This document shows positions 17,941 through 28,087 of a stretch of DNA of 64,000 nucleotides, piece by piece (within the stretch, counting starts at the first letter, position 1; each line of letters starts with the position of its first letter). The stretch comes from Siniperca chuatsi (Eukaryota; Chordata; Actinopteri; Centrarchiformes; Sinipercidae), in NCBI RefSeq assembly GCF_020085105.1, contig NC_058055.1, positions 13,221,822-13,285,821 on the forward strand. Direction: 5' to 3'. A model generated the notes under the pieces. It worked only from the letters and a program-made list of their open reading frames with translations, was not told the DNA's origin and ran no database searches. Position numbers and translations under genes: made by a program.

Positions 17941-19369
17941 GAAAGACACAATAACATGAATTCAACTTTTATTGAAGAGAACAAAGCTCTGGAGATTATA
18001 CTTAGCAAAATCAAAACTCATCTTCTGAAGCAAAAGACTGACCTAAGAGGAAAAAAACACATTTCTTTGTGGCCTCCCAGTCTTCCCTCCTCCACTGTTA
18101 ATGGTTGCCCACTATTTACCACTCTCCTTACGTGCGTTGATCCATCCTGCACCTCCCAGCCCTCCTCCTGGTTTTGATCCTAGCTTTGTGCCTAAAAAAG
18201 TAATCTGAAAAACAATCACTCATCAGGATGCCATCAGTGGTTGCATCTCTGAGGTCCCACACAAAAAGAAACATTTTCTTTTACTGTTTGGGTTTTGATG
18301 GAGTTATGTGGACAGGGCCAGGGGTCAGGATCCTCTCCCGGTAAAACGCTCCCATGCTCCTGCTCCATATATCCATCCTGAAGCCAAATCCTAATCTGAT
18401 CGGAAAACATATATATTTTAAAAGTCAATAAATGTATCTAAGAGGGGGTTTACTTCGAGAAAAACAAGGACCACTGTCTACATTCAATCCCCCCCAAAAA
18501 ACTAGCAATTACTTTGGATATTAAGAGATGAGCAAAAGCAAAAACACCAATGACCATTGGATTTCCAAACAGAAAACTAAATGAAAACTATACACAGTTA
18601 ACTGATCCTGTCCTGACCAAACACATCAGAAAAAACTGCAGGACCAGTGTGAAGAACCACTGGGTTTTAAGGGCTACTGACAGAAGACAGCCTTCTGTAA
18701 CCTTGCTGGTACTTATAATATAATGGGAGCACACACAAGCACAGCAACAATAGCATAACAAAACAAAAACAGTACTCAGCTATTTTCAAGCATATATTCA
18801 GAGTAAAAAATTAATCTAAACCTTATTTAATGCAGATTTCAGAGTTGTGAGAGGCCACAACCATTATACCATTGGTGCCAGATTTGACTCCTCCTCCTGT
18901 TTATCTTAATATGAACTTGTTTCCTTTTCATCTGTTCCCATCCTGTCCTGCTCCTCTGAACACTACAGAGACACACGAGAGGGTCAACAGTAGTACAACA
19001 GTAAATGCAAGACTGAGAAAAATATATAACCATACCACCCCCAAAAAATAACAACTACAATATAAAGCATACAATGATGAATTTCATCAAAAAGTACCAT
19101 TCCCTTCAACACTCCCTGTAATCAGAGGAGGAAAAGTACACAGAGGGGGGAGACAAGGTTAGCAGAAAAGGCATGTTGATCATTTGGGGTGAAAAGGAAA
19201 CAAGTAAAATAAAAATCACCACAGAAAACTGGGGAAACAGGAACACACAAGAGAAACAAATAACAAAGCAAACAAAAAACGGTCCATGGAGGCTATATAG
19301 GTAAAAGCTCAGAAACGGCTGTATTTCTTAAGGAAACTTAAGAAGGCAAAATTCCCTTCCAAGTTGTTG

Positions 19370-19530
19370 TTAACTTTTACAGAGGAGCAATAGAAAGCAC
19401 CCTGACTGGAAACATCACAAACTGGCATGGGATGTGTACGGCCCAGGACCGGAGGGCCCTGCAGCACCCGCTCAGAAGATCCTTGGTACCAGCCTACCGA
19501 GCATCAGCGATATGGTGAGGTGAGTTGCCT
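19370..19530 (+). mobile_element. CR1/Rex1-like LINE C-terminal fragment
   Basis: The plus-strand translation contains SIESTLTGNITNWHGMCTAQ followed by DRRALQHPLRRS. This is the region after the reverse transcriptase in CR1/Rex1-type LINEs (usual form ...CTAQDRKALQRVV). It lies between the two remnants of the broken srsf1 copy. A CA-rich microsatellite follows at about 19558-19586. Confidence 0.65.
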
Positions 19531-19734
19531 GCTAAGAGCCCAAAGGATACATATACACGTACATATACACACACACACACACACAGTATATAAAAACACC
19601 TGTCATAAAGAGAAACATCTTTTATATCCCTTATATTTAGTTATTAAAGAAATGTGACATTATGTACTGAGCGGGACATTTTGCAGCTGAAAAATAAACT
19701 TAGCAGTGCTCTCTAGCGGGCAAACTACGGTGAC

Positions 19735-20100
19735 TTCTTTTCCTTTCGGCTGTTCCCTTTCAGGGGTCGCCACAGCGAATCATGTGCCTCCATCTAACCC
19801 TGTCCTCTGCATCCTCTTCACTCACACCAATTAACTTCATGTCCTCTCTCACTACATCCATCCTACGAACACACCTTCCTCCTCTCCTTCTTCGTCTTTG
19901 ACCAACAGTAGTCCAATTTCCACCGGTACCCTGCAGGTCAACAGCACCGGCGGTGGTCGTTGTTAACCCGGGCCCCGACCGATCCGGTATGGAAGTCATT
20001 TTCACGATTCGCATTTTTAATTTGGCATGTGTTTTACGTCGGATGCCCTTCCTGACACAACCCTCTGCATTTATCCAGACTTGGGACTGGCACAAGTCTG
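19735..20100. repeat. Common teleost interspersed repeat (non-LTR tail type)
   Basis: The sequence runs from CGGCTGTTCCCTTTCAGGGG (followed by TCGCCACAGCGAATCA) to ACGTCGGATGCCCTTCCTGA and ATTTATCCAGACTTGGGACTGGCA. I recognise the wording as a widespread fish repeat, probably the 3' part of an RTE-like LINE or derived SINE. The clade assignment is uncertain. Confidence 0.5.
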
Positions 20101-20710
20101 GATAAATGCAATGGTGACACGGTTTCTAAATTTCTGTACTGACATGTGTTGTTACATATCAGCCGCCATGTATGCTGACGTCAATATATAGGCGATAAAC
20201 TATCAGCCTAACATCAGCCGATATATTGACTTGATTGTTGATTGTTGGTTTATCAGTCTAGCTCTACTACCAACAACCACCTAACAAGGACCTTGCAACT
20301 GACCAGAGTTTTTTGTTTTTAAAAAAAGTGTTTATGTGTATATATGTGTGAATTAAATAATAAAAAAGAGGGCACAACAAAGGCATTTGACTTGGTATTG
20401 GTATCAAAACCTCAGCAAAGAAAAAGCGTCAACTTGGACACAAATAATGTTCTTCACCCATAAAACAAAATCTATTGAAACTGACATTAAATACGAAACT
20501 GCATATTGCCGAAGGTTTACCAAAGACATCTTAAATGCAGTGGACTATGAATTACCAATTACATAAAAATAAATACAATTACAATTATAAAAATTAAATT
20601 AAATAGGCACAGACACTTGACTGCTGTAAACCTGGTGCCTTTTGATCTCTTTTCTCTTCAGTTCTGCCATATATTATACATACATACACACACACATATA
20701 TATATAAATA

Positions 20711-20743
<33 letters not shown>

Positions 20744-20990
20744 TAAATAAAACTGTTGGAAGTGCTACCATATGTAATGTATGTAGTGTACAGAGGCGTG
20801 TGTCACTTTATTAAATTTTCAATATGATGAATTGAACCAGGTATTGTATGTACTAGCTATAACATGAAAACGACCGCACTTTGCTTTCTGTGAGCTGTTT
20901 AAAAAGATAATTTAGCGGGCAGCAACCTCAGCGTTTCCAGTGTTTAATCTGAGAACAGGTTTTGGTTTAACTCTGAAACAAGTGAGATAA
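20101..20990. other. Repeat-rich spacer, no gene seen
   Basis: Positions 20145-20275 have a TATCAGCC/CGATATAT-rich MITE-like stretch. Positions 20676-20752 are a TA/ATAA low-complexity run. Nothing coding is recognised. Confidence 0.45.
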
Positions 20991-21204
20991 CTTTAAATGT
21001 GGGCCCTGCAGCTCACCTCGGCTCCTTGAACTCCACGGACACTCGGTTTTTCAGATCAATGTCCCGAATGAATGACTCCAAATTAATAAAAACACGTCCT
21101 CCACATGCGGTGGTGGTGCGGATGTCAGGGGGGAGAATCCCCACTTATATCCAACAGTCGTTACTCCCTGCTGGACCTCGAATGACACCTCCGCCAGACA
21201 TGTT

Positions 21205-21920
21205 GGCACAAAACAAAGGTGACAGTCAGCTAGCCCACCGACCAAGCAGGCTAACGAAGCATACAAACAATGGTTTGAACTTCAACAAAAGTTCTTTTTA
21301 ATGGTCGTAGTCTTTTAACTGCACGGATGTTTACAGAGACGTTAACGGGAACTGAGGCTTTCAACACTCAATGGTTAGCTCAAGTGACCAATTACAGATA
21401 CCCTAGCCCACGTCATCACGTTGTGTACAGCAGGGCGTAAAGCGGTGCCTTCAAATACTTGACTTTTTCTTTGGTTCATGTTTATGTCAGCCTCAGAGTT
21501 GGGTGAAGCAATTTAGGAGATACAGTCATAAAAATAGATAATTCAAAAGTTATTAATTTGCAGTACATTTACTTAAAAGGGTCTTACTTAAATAATGTAT
21601 TTCAGTACAATTTAGATGCAGGCAAACCTCTATTTAGTTGTTTTTACAGTGACTGCACCTATACAGGCACTGACACTTAAGAATAGTAACAAAAAGCACC
21701 TACTCAGCTATACTTTACGTTGTACTGGTAGAAACATTAAACAAAAACAGCAAACTGAAACCATCACCAGGCACTGAGTCCTCCAGAAACTGGTATTATA
21801 TACAAGCTATATACAAATATACCAAGCACGTGTTGTGCATGTGTACAGGTGTTGCATGTTTTCGTGCCCAACCCTCTGTGGTATTAGAAATACACAGAAA
21901 GAAAAACACAAATGTATCAA
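21205..21920. other. Intergenic between the srsf1 copies
   Basis: This lies upstream of the broken copy's exon 1 and downstream of the intact srsf1 3' end. No exon or repeat family was recognised. Confidence 0.45.
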
Positions 21921-21932
21921 GTTATTGAAAGT

Positions 21933-23332
21933 TTTATTAAAAGAGAATAAAGCTTTAAGATACTGGAGATTATACTTAAGAAAATCAGAAATCATCCTCC
22001 TCAGGAAAAGACTGACCTAGGAAAAGATACAAACCACAGTCCTCCCTCTTCCCTCCCTCCTCCACTGTTAATGGTTGCCCACTATTTACCACTCTCCTTA
22101 GCGTGCGGATCCATCCTGCACCTCCCAGCCCTCCTCCTGGTTTTGAGCCGAGCTTTGCTCTTCTTTTTTATAATTTAAAAAAAAAAGAAAAATCTGAAAA
22201 ATAAATCGCTTGTCACAGTGCCACCAGTAATTGTGTCTCTGAGGTCCCATACAAAATGGAAAAAAATAATTTGGATTATTTGAAAGCCAATTTAGTTTGA
22301 ATATTTCACTACAATGTTTTTCCGGTTTTGATGGAGTTATGTGGACAGGGCCGGGGGTCAGGATCCTCTCCCGGTAAAATGCTCCCATGCTCCTGCTCCA
22401 TGTATCCATCCTGAAGCCTAATCCTAATCTGATCCTGAATCCTGATCCGGCTCCGGAATGGCGAGACAATGAGCCCAGTCCAAACCTTCAGAATACCAGC
22501 AGAACCAAAGAGAAGGAGGCAAGTTAGAATCACACCTTCGGAAAATACTTTTTTTTTTTTTTAAAAGTCAATAAATTGTATCTAAGAGGGAGTTTACTTT
22601 GAGAGAAATAAGGGACACCATCTATAATCAATCCCCAAAAAAACTAAGATTTACTTTGGATACTAAGAGATGAGCAAAAACACAAGCCTTGGGTCTCCAA
22701 TACAAAGTGGTATACAGAACTCGTTACACCTGAAAACATTCAACAACAGCACTCTATTGTCAAGTGTATGTTAAAAAAAAAGAAAAAAAGAACTGAACAG
22801 CCTTATAAAGCAGATTTCACAGTTGACAAGGCACAGCCATCATACCATTGGCGCCATATTTGACTCCTCCTCCTCCTGTTTATCTTAATATGAACTGTTT
22901 CCTCTCTTCCCATCCTATCCTGTTCCTCTGAACTCTACAGAGAGACACACAAGAAGGTCAAAGGACAGTAGTATATGCTTAAAAGAAGGAAAATCTTTCC
23001 AAACTAAACAAAACAAAGCATACAACAAGGACAATCAGTAGAAGAAAAGCAAAGAGAAGGGGGAGAGATGGCTAGCAGAAAAACAATATTGACGAGAGGG
23101 GGAAAAAGGGAAGAATGACAGGGGCCATGTACACAGACCAGACTCATCTGGTCTGCAAAAATGACAACTAAAAAGAAAACTGCAAAAAAAGTGGGGGAAT
23201 AGGGAACACACAGGAAGACAGTGTAAACGGGGAACACATGAGATGATCCGGGGTAAGTATACAGGATTTGTTAAGTGATTGAAGATTTCCTCTCTGGCTC
23301 TGAAGCACACCGTTGCTTTAACTGAGGTGAAT
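21933..23332 (-). other. srsf1 3'UTR, duplicated in the broken copy
   Basis: About 1.4 kb lies between the srsf1 stop and a minus-strand AATAAA (21933-21938). Blocks at 22040-22130 and 22320-22440 are preserved at about 95% by eye in the broken copy at 17.9-18.4 kb. SRSF1 3'UTRs are known in other vertebrates to be unusually conserved and to take part in autoregulation by alternative splicing. Whether these particular blocks do so here is inference. Confidence 0.65.
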
Positions 23333-25826
23333 CTAGGTGCGGGAGCGAGAGCGAGAGCCTGAACGACGGGGACGTGGGGACCCTCTGCTGCGACGTGGGG
23401 AGTAGCTGCGTGACGCGCTCTTGCTTCGGCTGCGGCTTCGGCTACGAGAGCGAGAACGACCATAACTGGGGCTGCGAGGACCGTCCATCTTCACACGAAT
23501 GTAGGCCGTCTCTCCCTAAACACACATGCACACACATAACTAAGTATCCATTACCATGTGTAAGTTGCTACATGAGACTCTGTAGACAGAAGAAGGAAAT
23601 ACCTGCAGTCACAATACATGCTTTGGGGAACATATCAGTGCTCCAACCTGCATTTTTACATTTAGTGTGCTTGTAGATGCAGTTGCAGAAGTAACACATG
23701 GACCAGTCCCTCAATCCAGAACCTTGAACTTCTAATTGGCCATTTCTAATTACCAGCTTATCCATTTAAAAAAAAAAAAAAAAAATGTATTTATTTATTT
23801 ATTTATTTTAATAGCACCTCTGATTTCATAGTATGACCAGACTGAGAATATCGCTATAGCCACCATGTAAGAACCATATTAATACGACTTATTGTTTTAC
23901 AGAGACGGAAAAGGCCAATTATATTTTCCATGTTTGTGTTTATCCTGTTTCTTGAAATCATGTTCAACTATTAGTAAACCCAACACTTGAAATAAACCAA
24001 TCTTTGAAGATTATTCTTAACATGCCACCATCACTGTCTTCATCACTCCACGAATGACAGGCATAGCCAGAACTATGATGCAAAGCAACATTACATAGCC
24101 ATTCAAATTTAACACTGGCCTTTACTCACTGCCAAGTTATTTTCACCCTTTCTTCATTTGAGAAAACTTCGATCCCAAAATGTAGTCCCAGAGCTATTCC
24201 TTATTAAGTTAGCTTGAGACTGTAACCCTTTACGTACCTCATGGGAGCGAAACTTGGTGTTATCCAATTTACGGACAGCGTAGGTCATGTCTTCTTTGCG
24301 TACAAACTCCACTACCCCGGTGCCATCACGGTACACATCAGCGTAACATACATCACCTGCATCTCGCATGTGATCCTTCAGGTCCTGCCAGCTTCCACTG
24401 GGAGGTAGGCCTGACAGGAGAAGGTGGCGTGAGAATCGTACATTCATCTATACACTTAAAAAGGTAAAGAGATAAACACAACCTGCAGAGGGAGGAACAC
24501 ATCACCCACCTGACACAACAACCCTGTACTCTGAGCGTCGGGAGGGGGGACCATTCCTTCCCCTTGGGGGTCCCATTGCTCCACCACCACCACCACCTCC
24601 TCCACCCCCTTCCACTTCGAGGAAACTCGACGCGCAGGCGGTAGCCATCGTAGTCATAACCATCACGCCCGTAAACGGCATCCTCAGAATCCCTGTGAAA
24701 GCCAACAGTAACCAATCATCAAACTTGAATCAGCTAAATAAAAACACACACAGCTTTAGTAGTCAAGGAACCCGGATATCAGTTAAGGCAATTGGTTTGT
24801 TGTGGTCGAAACATGTCCTACAACTACAGGCCTCCCAAACCTGGGAGAAAAATGTATCTTGCTGAATTAGTGTATGGCCCAATGAGGGACATTTTTGAGC
24901 TACTTAGTGGGGAAAACATGAAACATGCTTGGTAAAGTGACTCTTTATGAGAAGCATAGCAGAATTAATTATATAGGTTTATCTATATACACAAATATAA
25001 GAAAGGGGAGCTGTTGAATGCAGGAAAGTGAGAGAATTTAATAAGCTCAATATGTGCACAGGCACACATGGCACGAAGAACACAAAACAGCTTGGACTCG
25101 CAGCTACTCTGGATGGAAATGTGTTTCAAGCTTGGCACCGAAAACTGTTGAGACATTCAAAATTTGAAACATATTGCAATTCAAAGTCGCTGCCAGTCCG
25201 AGCCTTTGTGTATTATTCGTGCTATCAAGTGCCTGTATTTGTGCAAATGTTGAGCATATTAAATTTCCTGCAGTCAACGGCTGCCTTCCTTTCTTTTTTG
25301 AGTAAATACGGAGCCATTTGGGAAACCTTTTTCCACTGTTTAATTGTGGATTCATAGTTTTATCCATTAAACTATTAATTGTTATAACCTAATTTGATAC
25401 AACTTATTTAAAGCATGCGCCCCTGAAAGACAGTGTTTTAACATGTTTTGTAAGACTAATCCTATTTAGGGTCTTAGTCAAACTATGAACTTTGTAATGA
25501 TAGTTGATAGCCACAGCAAGGGTCTGTTAAGAACAGGTTTGGGCCCAACCAATCCAATTTGCACTGAGCTTTACATGTTTATATGGCACACCCTACCTAT
25601 CTAAAACTAATTCAGTCTACAACAGCCCTCACCTCGGGTCCTCGAACTGCACGAAGGCAAATGGTGGTCCTCCTCTTCGGTTTTTCAGATCAATATCACG
25701 AATGGCTCCATATTTGTAAAACAAGTCTTCAACGTCCTTTGAGCGGATGTCAGGAGGGAGATTCCCCACGTATATCCGACAGTCGTTACTCCCTGATGGT
25801 CCTCGAATGATACTTTCGCCAGACAT
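23333..25826 (-). CDS. srsf1: Serine/arginine-rich splicing factor 1 (SRSF1/ASF-SF2)
   Basis: This is an SR protein that binds exonic enhancers and promotes U1 and U2 snRNP recruitment in the nucleus. Coding exons are 25826-25633 (start [15 protein letters not shown]1 with RIYVGNLPP), 24692-24510 (end of RRM1 [20 protein letters not shown], Gly-rich hinge, start of RRM2), 24410-24238 (pseudo-RRM2 with the invariant SWQDLKDHM) and 23515-23333 ([11 protein letters not shown] domain, end SRSRSRT). All splice sites are canonical. Exon 2 is 183 bases where the flanking phases require 182. The extra base is in a five-G run (24605-24609) at SGRG|GGGG; as written the frame shifts and reads poly-Trp. 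It may be an assembly error or a real lesion. The 3'UTR runs to an AATAAA at 21933-21938. The neighbour dynll2 is conserved with human. Confidence 0.93.
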
Positions 25827-26095
25827 GTTAGCACAAAACTAGCTAGCTAACGTGAACAGTTAAGGAAGTTAGCGTTAGCAAGCTAGCTAACAGGACTCCT
25901 CCGGCCGAACACACGATAAAATGACGCTTGGGCAGCTCACTGAATATAACGTACTGTCGGCGAATTACACGTTAACTATTTAGCTACAGCTGAAATCCTT
26001 CGTGCTGGATGCAACAACAACAATCAAATTAACAAACGCTAAAAGTTACACGCTGCGACTCAAAGCCCTCCGCCAACAACGCGTTCTTCTTCAGT
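25827..26095 (-). promoter_or_regulatory. srsf1 5'UTR and promoter region
   Basis: This is the sequence directly upstream of the srsf1 ATG on the minus strand, bounded at 26096 by a LINE tail. It contains several GCTAGCTAAC-like repeats (25840-25890) and a moderately GC-rich part at 25895-25960. No TATA box was evident. The proximal promoter is therefore at most about 270 bases before transposon sequence begins. Confidence 0.45.
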
Positions 26096-26990
26096 GATTT
26101 CTTTCTTCTTCTTCTGAGGATTTATGGCGGTTGGCAAACAGCTTTTGGTGCATTACCGCCACCTTCTGAAACGGAGTGTGGATAAGAGAGGTCTTACGCC
26201 TCCCCTATAGTCTTCCAAATCCTCTCTCTCAGTTCAGCTGAAGTAACTCCTTTATTCCACTTACTCCACTTGGTGCGATCTCTTCCCAGTCTGTTTTTTA
26301 GCATCTGTCTTTCCTGCAAGTACCTAGGACAATTGATAATTACACGTTCTACTGTTTCCTGTATATTACAATACTCACACATACCAGTCCCATGTTTACC
26401 TATTATCTTATTCCCAAACCTCTTTCTCGAGATGTCTTCTTTTTTTGTTCTACTGGTTTCCCTCATTTCTCCTACTTTCTTTTGGATACTACACCATAAT
26501 GTCTACCTTTGGTTTCCCTTTTCCAAATTTCCTGCCATTTCTTTTTCATTTTTACTTTGATTATGCTTTTAACTTCAGCCTTACTATAATTTACTGTCAT
26601 ATTTACTTACTTACATATTACTTTCTTAGTTGCATCTTTTGCATATTTGTCTGCCAATTAATTTCCCTCTACCCCTATACGTGCTGGAATCCATATGAAT
26701 TTCACTATTATTCCTGCTTTTGTAATTCTGAAGATAGTTTGAACTATTTCCAGCATAATGTCCTGTCTTGCTTTTGACTGTATACTCTTGAAACTGGTTA
26801 ACGCACTACTAGAATCTGAACCTATTAACACTTTGCCTGGTTTGACACTTTCTGTCAACTCAAGGGCTAATAGAATAGCCACCATTTCCCCTGTAAATAC
26901 TGAAAGGTTGTTACTAACTCTTTTCTTTGACACTACATTTTAATCTGGTATTATGAATGCAACTCCTACTCTATTACTATCTACTTTTGA
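26096..26990 (-). mobile_element. I-clade (Nimb-like) LINE, 3' end
   Basis: On the minus strand there is an RNase H-type segment at 26933-26658 (FTGEMVAILLALELTES, IGSDSSSAL with the catalytic-style SDS, FIWIPARIGVEGNE). It is followed by a C-terminal CysHis motif at 26466-26194 (GMCEYCNIQETVERVIINCP). The 3'UTR includes CAGAAGGTGGCGGTAATGCA, and the element ends in an AGAAGAAGAA tail at 26096-26120. An RNase H domain after the reverse transcriptase is characteristic of I-clade LINEs. The 5' part is missing and frames are broken. It sits immediately upstream of srsf1. Confidence 0.8.
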
Positions 26991-27020
26991 TGTCTTCAGT
27001 GATTTGATGGATCACAACTA

Positions 27021-27060
27021 GCTTTAAAGGTGCGCACACCGCCACCTTCTGTACTCGAGT
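27021..27060 (-). mobile_element. Small second I-clade LINE tail fragment
   Basis: The minus strand carries CACTCGAGTACAGAAGGTGG and the following CGGTG, paralleling the CACTCCGTTTCAGAAGGTGG CGGTA of the neighbouring LINE tail. It is too short to delimit. Confidence 0.4.
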
Positions 27061-27129
27061 GTGAGTCACATTCTACAGTACATGTGTACGTTGAGCTGAA
27101 AAGTTCATTCTTAGCCTTGGAAACAGCAG

Positions 27130-27345
27130 TTGACAAAACAATCTCAACTCAAGGTCCATTTAGGAGCTGTTCTGGAGCTTTCGATCATATCAAATGATCT
27201 TCATCAGCAGGCAAAAATGGAAATTTTAACATCAACAATTCCATAAAAACTGGGCAAATTCCACCTGCTAATGAAAATTATGTGATATGATCTAAAACTC
27301 CAAAACAGATACTAAATGGAGCTTGAGGTGAGATTGTTTTGTCAA
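27130..27345. repeat. Foldback palindrome with 82-bp arms
   Basis: The left arm 27130-27211 (TTGACAAAACAATCTCAACT...) and right arm 27264-27345 (...GAGATTGTTTTGTCAA) are reverse complements with about 83-87% match by eye. They are separated by a 52-base loop. The outermost 14 bases are perfect. The structure suits a foldback-type MITE or another hairpin-forming repeat. I do not recognise the family. Confidence 0.75.
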
Positions 27346-28087
27346 AAGTATGTATATGTATTACATCCACGTCATTCTTTTGTGGCCCTTTTCACATTTA
27401 ACACAAGTAAAAGTGTGAATATATCTGAATGACACTGAGGGCCGCACCAAAAGACAACATAGCCAGTGCTTCAGTTTGTCTCACAAGACAAACAATCCAA
27501 AAACAACAGAATTACAAACAACTACACTGATGAAGCCAGTGAGATACAATTGAATGCTCCAGAAAAAGGTATTAAGTGGACCATGTGTTAATGTCATTTT
27601 GTCAATTTACAATTTGCAAGGTCAAGAACAAACGTTCACACTTGGACAAAATTGGTGTAAGTTGCTTCAGGAGTGCCTGCCAAATAAACCTAATGATATA
27701 AAATCAGGTATTTTATTTACTTATTTTCTTGCTAACCAAAGAGAAAAAAACATGAGTTACAACTTAAGTCTTTGTTTTTGTTTGTTAATAACTTAGAATA
27801 GAAAGTGGAATTCAAATATAAAACTTGTACACATTTACAACAATTTAAGCTTTCCAGTATAGTGTCAGACAGCCACAGCTGCCATTCGTTACACTCTTAC
27901 AATAAACACATTTCCTTACATGAAACAATAAAAATCATTTTTAAACCCCACCCCCCGATACTGCAAATGAGTCTTTCTTCATGCCTATCTTTGTACCTAA
28001 ATGTCAAGGCCACTGACACAACAGTTTGTTTATACCGTGTTTTTTGTTCAGACTACATGTTCATCACATCTTCTCTTCAAGTGTTTC
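27346..28087. other. Sequence downstream of pigs
   Basis: This is presumably in part the pigs 3'UTR (minus strand). A minus-strand AATAAA occurs at 27712-27717, and there are several AT-rich candidates. No coding exon is recognised. Confidence 0.4.

Larger units (their letters stand above)
17940..21204 (-). pseudogene. Broken tandem copy of srsf1 (exon 1 plus 3'UTR only)
   Basis: Positions 17940-19270 match the srsf1 3'UTR at 21920-23240, with blocks around 95% identical by eye (for example 18296-18400 against 22325-22430). Positions 21204-21005 match srsf1 coding exon 1. It starts MSGGGVIRGPAGSNDC, then has a stop and a scrambled middle, and ends with RDIDLKNR-like residues. Coding exons 2-4 are absent; the gap between holds LINE and other repeats. 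It cannot make SR protein. The N-terminus SGGGVIRGPAG is closer to the usual vertebrate SRSF1 start than that of the intact gene ([11 protein letters not shown]). The copy therefore probably derives from an ancestral or different allele-like copy rather than a recent duplicate. Confidence 0.8.

Noticed and set aside
24502-24715. Poly-Trp open frame on the minus strand in srsf1 exon 2
   Set aside because: It is the product of the single-base shift in the G-run. The correct frame gives the glycine-rich hinge and [18 protein letters not shown].
26270-26777. Hydrophobic plus-strand open frames over the I-clade LINE
   Set aside because: They are antisense to the RNase H and CysHis coding region of the LINE, and T-rich composition gives false membrane-like stretches.
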